Below, piece after piece: positions 25,306 through 32,987 of a stretch of DNA of 64,000 nt. The DNA is taken from assembly GCF_029223485.1 (NCBI RefSeq), contig NZ_JARHTP010000027.1:1-64000 (forward strand). Reading direction: 5' to 3'. This stretch comes from Streptomyces coacervatus (GTDB taxonomy: Bacteria; Actinomycetota; Actinomycetes; Streptomycetales; Streptomycetaceae). The translations under genes were made by a program, and so were the position numbers. The notes under the pieces are model-generated. The model had not been told where the DNA came from and searched no databases. It worked only from the letters and a program-made list of their open reading frames with translations. Within the stretch, counting starts at the first letter, position 1. Every line of letters starts with the position of its first letter.

Positions 25306-26329
25306 CAGGCGGCCGCCCCTCCGGTGCGGGCCGGCGCGCGGCGAGGTCGCGCCTGGCCACGACCGCCAGCGCCACGGTCAGCAGCGTGAGCGCTGCCGCC
25401 TGGCCCAACGCACTCCCGAGGTAGGCGCCGGGGAGAAGGCCGAGCCACGGATACAGCGTGGCGACCCGCACCGCCAGCAGCAGCAGACCGAGCGCGGCCA
25501 GGGCCACGGCACCGCAGGCCGCGCTCCGGTCCGCGCCGCGGCGGCGCAGGAGCAGCCAGCCGAGCGCTCCGACGACGAAACAGGTGGCCGGCGCCCAGGC
25601 CGCGTCGGGCATGGCGGGCAACACGACCACCGAGGCACCCGACACCACGCTGCAGGCCGCGAAGGCGAGGCCCGGGGTGCCGACGGGCAGCACTGCCCTG
25701 GGGGCGTCACGGTGGTGGGCGGCGCACAGGGCGAGCGCCGGCAGCCAGGCGAAGAGCGCCCCGGCGGTGGCGAACCACGGGTCCCACGGCTCCAGTTCGC
25801 TCACCAGCGGAGCGGCGAACGGCGACAGCGTGGGCAGCGCGGCGAGCAGCACGGACACCTGGGCGAGGCGCCTGCGGTCGTGCAGGAGCGCAAAGTAGGC
25901 GACCGTCCACAGCAGCGGAAGCACCCATGCGGCGACCTCGACGACGTTCCCCAGCGGACCGCGGCCGGTGAATCCCGACAGGAACATGTCCCAGTCGCGC
26001 CCTCCATGCGTGGCTGCCCAGGTCAGCCCCAGGACGCGGTCGACGACCGCGGCGGCGGCCTGCAGCAGCACGGCGAACAGGGCGAAGTGACGGACGGCCG
26101 ACCCGAGCAGGAGGTACGGGCGTGGCGCCCCGGTGGCGGCCAGCCTGCTGCGCATGGCGAGGGCGGCGACGCTCGCCACCTCGCCCAGCGTGGGCCTGCT
26201 CTGGTCCTGGGTCTCCTGGTCGATGTCCCACAGGTAGACCTCGACCATCTCCTCCTCCCTCTCGCGCCGGTAGTAGGCGGGCAGCAGGCGCAGCACCGTG
26301 CGGTAGCGCGTCTCGAGCAGCGTCGTCAT
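25289..26329 (-). CDS. PadR-coupled membrane protein
   Basis: 346 residues. A cytoplasmic start, LLETRYRTVLRLLPAYYRREREEEMVEVYL, resembles the permease-prefix segment found on proteins next to PadR regulators, and is followed by about eight to nine hydrophobic helices (for example HFALFAVLLQAAAAVV and AVALAALGLLLLAVRVA). No transporter signature is visible, so the role is unknown. Its ATG overlaps the PadR stop (ATGA) and has GGAGG 6 bases upstream, so the two are translationally coupled. By analogy with other PadR pairs it may respond to membrane stress or toxic compounds. Confidence 0.78.
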   Translation of the reverse strand: MTTLLETRYRTVLRLLPAYYRREREEEMVEVYLWDIDQETQDQSRPTLGEVASVAALAMRSRLAATGAPRPYLLLGSAVRHFALFAVLLQAAAAVVDRVLGLTWAATHGGRDWDMFLSGFTGRGPLGNVVEVAAWVLPLLWTVAYFALLHDRRRLAQVSVLLAALPTLSPFAAPLVSELEPWDPWFATAGALFAWLPALALCAAHHRDAPRAVLPVGTPGLAFAACSVVSGASVVVLPAMPDAAWAPATCFVVGALGWLLLRRRGADRSAACGAVALAALGLLLLAVRVATLYPWLGLLPGAYLGSALGQAAALTLLTVALAVVARRDLAARRPAPEGRPPVTRGR

Positions 26330-26721
26330 GCCAGACCTCCGGCGAGTCCGGGGCCTGCGGCCGGACGGGCAACCGGCTTCGCGACCGCTCCGGGGGCCCT
26401 GCGCCCCTCGGCGATGCGCTCCTTGGCGGCGCTGGCGCCGGCGGCCATGCGCTCCGCCTCCGCTTCGAGGGCCTGCATCCCTTCGTCCGTGAGGCGGTAG
26501 TAGCGCCGCAGCCGGCCCTCGTGCACCTCCTCGCGGTCCAGGACGATCAGCCCGTCCGCGGTGAGTCTGTCCAGCACGCCGTACAGGGTGCCGACGCGCA
26601 ACTGCACTGCGCCGTCGGACAGATCCTCGACCTCCCGCAGAATCCCGTAGCCGTGCCGGGGCTGGTCGGCCAGGGCGGTGAGGACGAAGAACGCCGCCTG
26701 AGTCATGTTCCTCGATGCCAT
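26326..26721 (-). CDS. PadR-family transcriptional regulator
   Basis: 131 residues with a PadR winged helix: QAAFFVLTALADQPRHGYGI, LSDGAVQLRVGTLYGVLDRL and GRLRRYYRLTDEGMQALEAE. The C-terminus is short and helical for dimer formation. I use the ATG at 26721; an ATG six codons later is possible, and longer versions would include a palindrome that looks like its operator. It overlaps the downstream membrane protein gene by 4 bases. PadR proteins generally repress themselves and the linked gene until a ligand binds. Confidence 0.9.
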   Translation of the reverse strand: MASRNMTQAAFFVLTALADQPRHGYGILREVEDLSDGAVQLRVGTLYGVLDRLTADGLIVLDREEVHEGRLRRYYRLTDEGMQALEAEAERMAAGASAAKERIAEGRRAPGAVAKPVARPAAGPGLAGGLA

Positions 26722-26730
26722 GCCGCCACG

Positions 26731-26751
26731 ATATATCGGCTTCCGATATAT
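26731..26751. promoter_or_regulatory. PadR autoregulatory palindrome
   Basis: ATATATCGG and CCGATATAT are perfect 9-bp arms around CTT, 9 bases upstream of the padR ATG. The AT-rich arms stand out in this GC-rich DNA and suit a PadR operator overlapping the core promoter. The regulator-site pairing is inferred from position. Confidence 0.7.
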
Positions 26752-26980
26752 AGCGAGTCGCCGAGTCACCTGGGGATGGCGAGGCGCGAACAGGACCCGC
26801 CCCTAAGCGGATGGTGGGCGGGCCCTGTTCGCGGGCGCCATTGTGGCGGGCCCGGTGCGCGGGGGAAACGGGTGAACCGGGTCTCCTTGAGCGGATTCCT
26901 CGCACCCCGAGTGCGCCGCGCACCTCCCGTGCGACCACCCCCGGGCGATGCCCGCCGACCCGCGGCGACGATACTGGTGC

Positions 26981-28180
26981 ATGAACGTGCCCCCGCCACC
27001 AGATGGACTCATGCGCACTTCCGCCTCCACCCGCCCGACCCCGTCCCGCACGCTGTGGCTGGCCCGTGGCCGCCATACCGGGCCCGATACCGAAGACGTC
27101 GTACGCCGGACGCTGCACCGGCTCAAGGACGACGGGACCATCGACGACCATCTCGAGGTGCCGGTCGCCGAGACCGCCGAGAGCGCTGCGCAGTCCGTCT
27201 TCGAGGCGCGCTGGACGGTCGCCGATTCGGTGACCGTGCGGGCCCGGCTGACGCTCGCGCACGACGCGGAGCCCGGCCGGGAGTGGGTGCTTGCGGCGGA
27301 GGCGGAACGCGCGTGGGAGCAGGGGTGGCCGTCTCCTGCCACCATGTTCTGGCCCGACGAGCCCGGTGTGCCCTGGGACCGCCAGCCCGTCACGGGGCTG
27401 CGCCTTCGGGAGGTCAACCGCCTTCCCGCGGACGACAAGGACATCCGGCGTCTGCTCAGGAACTCCGTGCGCGGAGGCTGGAACATCAATGTCCTCGTGC
27501 ACGAGGCGATGACGCCCGACGAGCGCGGCCGGCTGCCGATCGGCCCGATGCTGCCGCCGAGCCTGCGGCATCGCGTCGTGGAGCACCGTGCCGCACCGGA
27601 CCAGCTGCGCATCGTGAACCGGGTCCTGCGCGAGTTCGGGGTGCAGGTCCCGCGCGGCGGCGCGGTCCTGCTGCCCGCCACGCCGGCCCCGGACGGCTTC
27701 GACGCGGACGAATTCTCCGTACGCACGGTCTTCCTCGACGGCTCACGGCCGGCGGAACTCCTCGACGGGCTGGCCCGTTTCGCCGCGCTGCCGTCTGCAC
27801 TGCCGGACGGTGCCGAGAAGGCCGTCACCGCGCTGCGGGACGACTGGCAGCTGAGGACGCTCGAAGAGGAACTCGCCCGTGCACGCGGGCTCGTGGACAT
27901 GTACGCCGAGGCGCTCGAGGCCATGACCAAGTCCCGGGATCTGTACCGCGAGGCCGCCGAGCGGGCGCATGAGGCGCTGGCCGCCCACCGCGAGAACGGC
28001 GACGGCGCTCCCATCCGGCCGCAGCTGCCCGCCGCGCCCCAAAGCTCCCCGTTCCAGCAGCTGACCCGAAGGCTGGAGCGCCTGAAGGACACCGCCAAGG
28101 CCCTGCGCCCCACGCCGGTCGCGGACGGCGGCCGGGAGCCGGACGGCACAGGTGAGCGGCCGGACTCGTCCGGCCGCTGA
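26981..28180 (+). CDS. Uncharacterised protein with C-terminal coiled coil
   Basis: 399 residues that I do not recognise. No signal peptide or membrane segment. The first 300 residues look globular, with motifs such as LKDDGTIDDHLEVPVAE, WPSPATMFWPDEPG and RLLRNSVRGGWNINVLVHEA. Residues about 300-345 (LRTLEEELARARGLVDMYAEAL and following) are strongly heptad-like, then a Pro/Ser tail. Start at the ATG at 26981; an ATG at 27011 is an alternative. A hairpin terminator shared with the convergent neighbour follows. Codon use is normal for the window. Confidence 0.7.
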   Translation: MNVPPPPDGLMRTSASTRPTPSRTLWLARGRHTGPDTEDVVRRTLHRLKDDGTIDDHLEVPVAETAESAAQSVFEARWTVADSVTVRARLTLAHDAEPGREWVLAAEAERAWEQGWPSPATMFWPDEPGVPWDRQPVTGLRLREVNRLPADDKDIRRLLRNSVRGGWNINVLVHEAMTPDERGRLPIGPMLPPSLRHRVVEHRAAPDQLRIVNRVLREFGVQVPRGGAVLLPATPAPDGFDADEFSVRTVFLDGSRPAELLDGLARFAALPSALPDGAEKAVTALRDDWQLRTLEEELARARGLVDMYAEALEAMTKSRDLYREAAERAHEALAAHRENGDGAPIRPQLPAAPQSSPFQQLTRRLERLKDTAKALRPTPVADGGREPDGTGERPDSSGR

Positions 28181-28206
28181 AGGCCTGTGTGCACGGGACG
28201 TGAAGC

Positions 28207-28231
28207 GCCCGCGGTCCGAAGAACCGCGGGC
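28207..28231. terminator. Bidirectional hairpin terminator
   Basis: GCCCGCGGT and ACCGCGGGC form a 9-bp perfect stem with a 7-base loop, placed between two convergent genes (stops at 28180 and 28271). Confidence 0.75.
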
Positions 28232-28270
28232 TTGGACGTGACGGACTGAGGACGTCAGGGAGATGGCGCA

Positions 28271-29302
28271 TCACTCCGGTCGGCTCGCCGCGGCCAGGGG
28301 GCGGGCCGCTGCACCCATGGCCGACGGGTGCGCGGCGATGCGCAGGACCAGGGCCGTCAGGGCGGCCAGTGCCGCACACATGGCGGCCAGGCCGGCGACC
28401 CAGCCCGGCGCGAGCGTCAGGTCGAGCGCCTGGGACAGCCACGCCGAGTGGAGCCGGCCCCGGTACAACTCGACCCCGGCAAGCAGCGCCGGCACCGCGC
28501 CCGCGACCGCGAGGGCGAGCGGGACGGGCCGCAGGGTCACCAGTACGGCCAGCAAGGCGCACAGGGCCGACACCGCGACGCCGGTGACGTAGATCTGGAC
28601 GGGCTCGCCGGTCTGGTACATCGGGAACCAGAGCAGCGCACACAGGAAGAGTGCGGCTGCGACGAGCAGGCCCGGCCACGGCGGGCGCTCGGCGTGACGC
28701 GCCGGCGCTCGGGCGGGCCGCCCCAGCACGGTGCCCGGGCCGAAGGAGGGCGGGGCCGGGGGGACGGGCGGCGGGATTGCGCCGTCCGGGCCCCACTCCT
28801 TCTCGCCGTGCGGCCGAGCCTGCGGCCACGCCTCCGGCACGGTGGCGCGGGCTGTGCGCTCTTCGCCCAGCCGGCCGATGAGTTCCACGAGGTCCTCGAC
28901 GGACCGTGTCGAGGCGGCCGCCCGTGCTGCCTCCTGCCCGAAGTGGCATTCCTTCGACGTCCGGTGAAGCTGTGCCATCAGCCGTGTCACTTCCTCCACC
29001 GGACGGTTCTCGACCGCCGCGCGGATTGCTTCGTCCGCGCTGGCGGCGTCGCGCGGTGGGCGGGTGAGAAGGGTGACCAGCCGGGCGACGTCCTCCACGG
29101 AGCGGTTCTTGCCGACCGCGCGCAGCGCGTCGGTGGTGGCCGTCGCGTACTGCGGGGACTGCTCCAGCATGGTGATGAGGTTGGCGACTTCCTCCAGGGG
29201 TCGATCGTTGACGGCGGCGTGCACCACGGTGCTGAACGGGTCGTCGTGCGCGACAGCTATCGGGCGGTCGTTGGACTGAGGTGATGAAGAGCTGATGCTC
29301 AT
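28271..29302 (-). CDS. Four-repeat cytoplasmic domain fused to membrane helices
   Basis: 343 residues from the ATG at 29302, with AGGAG 5 bases upstream. Residues about 20-170 contain four degenerate units of about 38 residues, each centred on a short helical phrase: DRPLEEVANLITMLE, NRSVEDVARLVTLLT, NRPVEEVTRLMAQLH and TRSVEDLVELIGRLG, with Ala-rich helices between. After a Pro-rich linker come about four transmembrane helices (for example LLVAAALFLCALLWF and AVSALCALLAVLVTL). The repeats look like a helical solenoid for protein binding. Function unknown; I believe similar proteins are widespread in Streptomyces. Confidence 0.75.
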   Translation of the reverse strand: MSISSSSPQSNDRPIAVAHDDPFSTVVHAAVNDRPLEEVANLITMLEQSPQYATATTDALRAVGKNRSVEDVARLVTLLTRPPRDAASADEAIRAAVENRPVEEVTRLMAQLHRTSKECHFGQEAARAAASTRSVEDLVELIGRLGEERTARATVPEAWPQARPHGEKEWGPDGAIPPPVPPAPPSFGPGTVLGRPARAPARHAERPPWPGLLVAAALFLCALLWFPMYQTGEPVQIYVTGVAVSALCALLAVLVTLRPVPLALAVAGAVPALLAGVELYRGRLHSAWLSQALDLTLAPGWVAGLAAMCAALAALTALVLRIAAHPSAMGAAARPLAAASRPE

Positions 29303-29543
29303 GACGCTCCTGCATAGAAGAGATGGAAAGGTTCGCCAGCTCCCGCGTCTCCCGACGCGTTTCACGACATTGCGGTGCAGTTGCCATTACTAGGTGCTGC
29401 TTGCGGCCCGTGCCAGTCGAGTGGGCCACAGGTATGAGCCCGCGCCGCGCTCATGACGGGGCGACGGGGACACGTACGAACGCCGGATGCGGGAATCCGA
29501 GAAAAAGGGGCGCGCCGTTCGGCACGCCGAATGGAGGAGGACC

Positions 29544-29834
29544 GTGAAATGGACCACAACGGTGATCGTGGTCGCCGTTGCCCTCGCGGCGCTCGCCCTC
29601 ACGGTGGCCGTCGCCCTGCTGGTGCGACTGGTGCGGGCGCGGCGCGACCTCAGGCGTGCCGGGCTGCCGACCGGGCCGCGCTGGGTTTTCTGGGGTGCCG
29701 TCGTGTACTTCCTGCTGCCGACCGACCTGCTTCCCGACCCGATCTACCTGGACGACATCGGCGTCCTTCTCCTCGCTCTGCGCAGCCTGCGCGGCTCTTT
29801 CGACGGGCCGAATCGTCACGAATCTTCCCTGTGA
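29544..29834 (+). CDS. Small DUF1232-like membrane protein
   Basis: 96 residues from the GTG at 29544, with GGAGGA 5-8 bases upstream. An N-terminal hydrophobic helix (TVIVVAVALAALALTVAVAL) is followed by a basic stretch and GAVVYFLLPTDLLPDPIYLDD, the hallmark YxxxPxDLxPD of DUF1232/YkvA proteins. Function unknown. It precedes the graspetide precursor by 132 bases on the same strand, but a promoter-like AT-rich stretch lies between, so cotranscription is doubtful. Confidence 0.82.
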   Translation: MKWTTTVIVVAVALAALALTVAVALLVRLVRARRDLRRAGLPTGPRWVFWGAVVYFLLPTDLLPDPIYLDDIGVLLLALRSLRGSFDGPNRHESSL

Positions 29835-29849
29835 TCACGGAGAGTAAGG

Positions 29850-29885
29850 AAACCAATCACTCGTTCGATTCGTATAAGTGACTGG
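29850..29885 (+). promoter_or_regulatory. AT-rich promoter-like stretch before graspetide genes
   Basis: TATAAG at 29873 sits in an unusually AT-rich stretch between the DUF1232 and precursor genes and could be a -10 element. No good -35 is present, so an activator may be needed. TCACT and AGTGA half-sites flank the stretch 15 bases apart. Confidence 0.35.
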
Positions 29886-29966
29886 AAGGGCAATGCAGTC
29901 GGCGGACCGGGCGGCGCCGCAAGGCGCGGACCGTCGGGTCGGTGCTGCACTGACGAGGGAGACACG

Positions 29967-30158
29967 ATGCAACCGTTCGCGCTCAACTACGCACGTCCGG
30001 CGGTGGAGTTGGAGGCCACGACTCCGTATGTCTACGACTCCGGGCTGCAGTTGAACGTGCTCATGGACGGCCGGGTCGCCGCCGGCGACCTCGCGCTGCT
30101 CAGAGAGTCGGGGACCACGACGTCCACCGCGGGCTCCAAGACACACTTCGACGACTGA
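29967..30158 (+). CDS. tgmA: Graspetide (ATP-grasp RiPP) precursor peptide
   Basis: 63 residues, immediately before an ATP-grasp peptide maturase and preceded by AGGGAG 6 bases from the ATG. The leader has PFALNYARP and YDSGLQLNVLMDGR, the kind of conserved phrase seen in precursors paired with SAV_5884-type maturases. The C-terminal core (about residues 47-63) holds nucleophiles T50, T51, T52, S53, T54, S57, K58 and T59 and acids E47, D62 and D63. ATP-grasp ligases join such side chains as omega-esters or amides, so a Thr/Ser cluster linked to the terminal Asp pair is expected; ring topology cannot be read from sequence. No leader protease or exporter is nearby. Confidence 0.82.
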   Translation: MQPFALNYARPAVELEATTPYVYDSGLQLNVLMDGRVAAGDLALLRESGTTTSTAGSKTHFDD

Positions 30159-30175
30159 ACGCGGAACCGCCGACC

Positions 30176-31168
30176 ATGACCGTGCTGATCCTGACCTGTG
30201 AAGAGGACGTGACCGCCGACATGGTGGTCGTGCACCTCAACGCGTCCGCGGTTCCGGTGGTCCGCCTGGACCCCGCCGACCTGCCCGGCGGTGTCGCGCT
30301 GTCCGGTGAGTACGTGCACGGCCGCTTCCGCGGCCATCTCCAGTCCGCGGGCCGCCTGGTGAGCATCGCCGGGCTGCGGTCCGTGTGGGTGCGCAGGCCG
30401 GGAGGTGCGGGCACACGGGCGACCACGCCCTCCGCGTGGCTGACCGAGGAGTCCTCCCAGGCGCTCTACGGCATGCTGCGCGGCTCGGACGCGCGCTGGA
30501 TGAACCATCCCGACGCGGCCCGCCGGGCCCGCCACAAGCCGTGGCAGCTCCGGCTCGCCCAGCGCTGCGGACTGCCCGTCCCGGCCACGCTGATCACGAC
30601 ATTTCCGCAGGCGGCCCGGGAGTTCGCCGACCGTTATCCGGATCTGGTGGTCAAGCCGGTCTCCGGGGCGCACCCGCAGGATCCGCCGCGGGCGGTGCCG
30701 ACCAGCCGGGTCGCGCCGGACACGGATTTCTCCGCCGTGGCGTTCGGGCCCACGCTGCTGCAGCGGCGGGTGGGCAAGCGGGCCGACATCCGGCTGACCG
30801 TGGTGGGCGAGCGGCTGCTGGCGGCCCGCAAGGCGACCGCCGCCGATGTGGATCCCGACGACCCGGGCTCGGTGGACGTGCGCTTCGCCTCGTCCGACAT
30901 ACCGTGGCGGGCGACCGATGTCCCGCCGCGCATCGCCGAAGCCGTCCGCTCATATCTGCGCGAGGCCGAACTGGCCTACGGCGCCTTCGACTTCGCCGAG
31001 GACGCCGACGGGACCTGGTGGTTCCTGGAGTGCAATCAGTCGGGGCAGTTCGGCTTCGTCGAGGTGGAGACGGGTCTGCCGATCGCCCGGACCATCGCGG
31101 AGTGGCTCGCCCATCCCGGGCCGGAGCCGCAGACACGCGTCAACGGCTCGAACACCACGGTGTGTTGA
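30176..31168 (+). CDS. tgmB: ATP-grasp graspetide maturase
   Basis: 330 residues, 17 bases after the precursor stop. An N-terminal pre-grasp region (VLILTCEEDVTADMVVVHLN, LRSVWVRRPGG) recognises the leader in this family. The ATP-grasp core follows: YPDLVVKPVSG (nucleotide-binding Lys), TLLQRRVGKRADIRLTVVG and YGAFDFAEDADGTWWFLECN with the Mg-binding Glu and Asn. It uses ATP to activate Asp/Glu carboxylates and close macrolactone or macrolactam links in the precursor. Related three-gene loci add a PIMT-like O-methyltransferase that leads to an aspartimide or isoaspartate; none is present here, since the next gene converges from the other strand. Confidence 0.88.
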   Translation: MTVLILTCEEDVTADMVVVHLNASAVPVVRLDPADLPGGVALSGEYVHGRFRGHLQSAGRLVSIAGLRSVWVRRPGGAGTRATTPSAWLTEESSQALYGMLRGSDARWMNHPDAARRARHKPWQLRLAQRCGLPVPATLITTFPQAAREFADRYPDLVVKPVSGAHPQDPPRAVPTSRVAPDTDFSAVAFGPTLLQRRVGKRADIRLTVVGERLLAARKATAADVDPDDPGSVDVRFASSDIPWRATDVPPRIAEAVRSYLREAELAYGAFDFAEDADGTWWFLECNQSGQFGFVEVETGLPIARTIAEWLAHPGPEPQTRVNGSNTTVC

Positions 31169-31178
31169 GGGTGGGCGG

Positions 31179-31424
31179 TCAGTGGGGCAGCGAGCCGGGC
31201 AGCAGCGCGGACCGCTGCCATCCGGCACCCGGGGAGGCCTGGCGCTCGGGGGAGGCTACGCCGCCGAAGGACTGCAGCGGCCGCATGGCGTACTCCAGTT
31301 CCCGGCTCACGCGCTCGGCCTCCCGGCGAGCCTGAGTGGGGACGTCGCCGCGCTCGGCGACGAGTCGGTCGTAGATCGGGGAATCCTGGAACACCAACGC
31401 GCCTTTCGTGTGGTGGCCCATGCG
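31179..31424 (-). CDS. Small conserved hypothetical protein
   Basis: 81 residues from the ATG at 31424 (or 31418). The best-conserved-looking part is ALVFQDSPIYDRLVAERGDV followed by a charged helix ending ELEYAMRPLQ; the tail is low complexity. I believe short proteins with this F-x-DSPxYDRLVAERGDVP phrase occur across Streptomyces, without known function. No clear ribosome site upstream. It converges on the graspetide maturase, 10 bases between stops, and is not obviously part of that locus. Confidence 0.6.
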   Translation of the reverse strand, partial: RMGHHTKGALVFQDSPIYDRLVAERGDVPTQARREAERVSRELEYAMRPLQSFGGVASPERQASPGAGWQRSALLPGSLPH

Positions 31425-31632
31425 CATGGGCACAGCTGTCGAGTGTATGCGCCCCGGCATACCGGGATGTGAATTCTCCAAGAGCACTTGACGTCGGCAC
31501 GACGGTGTGGCTGGCCGACATACGTTCACGGGGATCTCGACGGTCGCCCGCAGCAGGCTGAACAGGGCGGTGAACACGGCGAGTTGCGCGGTGCCACCGC
31601 CGCGCCTCCCCGCTGCCGAAGCCGTCGCCGCG

Positions 31633-31872
31633 TCAGACGGCCAGCGACAGTCCGCCGTCTCCGCCCGGGGTCCGCCGCGAGGCGATCAGCAGGGCGTCCG
31701 CCTTCGCGATCGCGTCCTCGACGCTCGTGGCTCCCATGGTGGCGCACAGTGCGCGGCTGACGTCCGCCAACTCCCGTGCCGCCTGCGGCTTCTCACGCTC
31801 CGCCTGCGCGATGCGCAGCGACGCGTATCTGGTGAGCAACGTTCTGACGACCTTCGGGTCAGGAACGAGCAC
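31633..31872 (-). CDS. DUF5133 domain protein
   Basis: 79 residues from the GTG at 31872, with AGGGG 7 bases upstream. It opens LVPDPKVVRTLLTRYASLRI, typical of DUF5133, then has a helical stretch (ARELADVSRALCATMGATSVEDAIAKAD) and a short tail. These small helical proteins are frequent in Streptomyces and often occur in several copies per genome; function unknown. No partner gene is obvious; the next gene upstream diverges from it. Confidence 0.82.
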   Translation of the reverse strand: MLVPDPKVVRTLLTRYASLRIAQAEREKPQAARELADVSRALCATMGATSVEDAIAKADALLIASRRTPGGDGGLSLAV

Positions 31873-32043
31873 GAAGCGCCCCTCTCTTTGGTTTTCGCCC
31901 CGCCTTCCCGGGCAGGCCCGGACCATTCACATCTTCCGCGCCCCGGGTCGCAAATTGACGCATTAGCGCCGTCCGACCCGATTCCCAGCGCGCCGCGAGG
32001 CGTTGAACAGAGGGTAACCTCCCAAGCACGAACGGTGAAGCCC

Positions 32044-32379
32044 ATGAACCGCTCCGGCCGCCTGCTCTGCACCCTCTACCTCACCACCAGCGGCGAACTC
32101 GCCTGGACCACGGTCCTCGAGTTCCTCCACGGCCCCCGGTGGGCCGCCTGTCTGTTCGCAGCGGCGAGCCTGGTCCCGGTCATCGCCGTCGTCCGCGAGA
32201 CGCTGATCCGCGATCTGCGCAGGTCCGCCGCCGCAGTGCGCCATCCCGCGCGTACGGCCGCCGACGAGATCGTCCGCGGGGAGCTGGACGCCGCGTGCTG
32301 CGAACGCTGGTGGACGAGCCTCGGCATCCACCACGACTCGACCTGCCCGCACGGGATGCGACGGAGCAGCGCCGCCTGA
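32044..32379 (+). CDS. Small membrane protein, uncharacterised
   Basis: 111 residues from the ATG at 32044. One or two hydrophobic helices (LYLTTSGELAWTTVLEFLH and AACLFAAASLVPVIAVV) are followed by a basic cytoplasmic segment and a C-terminus rich in Cys and His: CCERWWTSLG, then HHDSTCPHG, which might bind a metal. Not recognised further. It diverges from the DUF5133 gene across 171 bases and converges on the ABC transporter remnant. Confidence 0.62.
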   Translation: MNRSGRLLCTLYLTTSGELAWTTVLEFLHGPRWAACLFAAASLVPVIAVVRETLIRDLRRSAAAVRHPARTAADEIVRGELDAACCERWWTSLGIHHDSTCPHGMRRSSAA

Positions 32380-32410
32380 GGAGGCGGCCGGGGGCCGGAC
32401 GCAGAGGCTC

Positions 32411-32987
32411 TCAGGCGACCTGTCCGCCGTGCAGCTGCGCAGGAGTTCCTCGTGCGTCCCGGTTTCCAGCATGCGGCCGTCGCCCAGTACCACGATCTGG
32501 TCGGCGCCCCGCACGGTGGACAGCCGGTGTGCCACCACGAACGTGGTCCGGCCGCGCAGCAGCCGGGCCGGCGCCTGCTGGACGAGGGCCTCCGAGCGGG
32601 TGTCCAGGGCCGAGGTCGCCTCGTCCAGGATCAGCACCTCGGGGTCCCGGATCAGGGCGCGGGCGATGGCCAAGCTCCCCCAGTGCCTTGAGGACCTGGG
32701 GGTACCCCCAGGCGCTGCCCGCCGGACAGCCGGGCGCCGCGCTCGCCGACCAGGGTGTCCAGGGCCTGCCGCAGCCCCTCGGTGAACTCCAGTGCGTTGG
32801 CGTCGCGCAGCGCCACGCGCACCGTCTCCTCGTCGGCCTCGTCAATGCCGGGGCTGTGCTTGACGGTGAACACGCCGACCGCCGCGATCAGGTGGCGGCG
32901 GTCGGCGCGGAACAGGTACCCGAGGGTGCGGATCGGGTGTTCGTTGCGGTAGCGGTGGTCGAGGGGTCTTCAGGACGACGAGGCCAT
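32411..32987 (-). pseudogene. ABC exporter remnant, deleted and interrupted
   Basis: The start (TGATG overlap with the upstream aldo/keto reductase stop) leads, after a small frame problem, to HRYRNEHPIRTLGYLFRADRR and AVGVFTVKHSP, the N-terminus of a fused TMD-NBD exporter. It then jumps into the ATPase domain: DEADEETVRVALRDANALEF, LRQALDTLVGERG and LSGGQR. All membrane helices and Walker A are deleted. Between LSGGQR and MAIARALIRDPEVLILDEATS a 40-base palindromic mini-element breaks the frame. The D-loop and H-loop (VVAHRLSTVRGAD) survive. A second shift lies near EELLRS, since the normal ending QLHGGQVA is in another frame and stops at 32411. It is certainly non-functional. Confidence 0.87.
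32672..32712. repeat. Palindromic mini-repeat in ABC remnant
   Basis: CTGGGGGTACCCCCAG (32696-32711) is a perfect 16-bp palindrome. CCCCCAG at 32677 can also pair with CTGGGGG at 32696 around a 12-base loop. The element replaces a few bases of the ABC signature region where intact homologues read straight through, so it looks inserted. I recall similar GGGGGTACCCCC/CTGGGGGAGC units scattered in other Streptomyces genomes; no transposase is nearby. Confidence 0.65.

Noticed and set aside
29967..30158. Small peptide as a lanthipeptide or lasso precursor
   Set aside because: No LanM/LanB/LanC, B1/B2 or cyclase genes nearby, and no Cys in the core; the ATP-grasp neighbour and Thr/Ser plus Asp core point to a graspetide.
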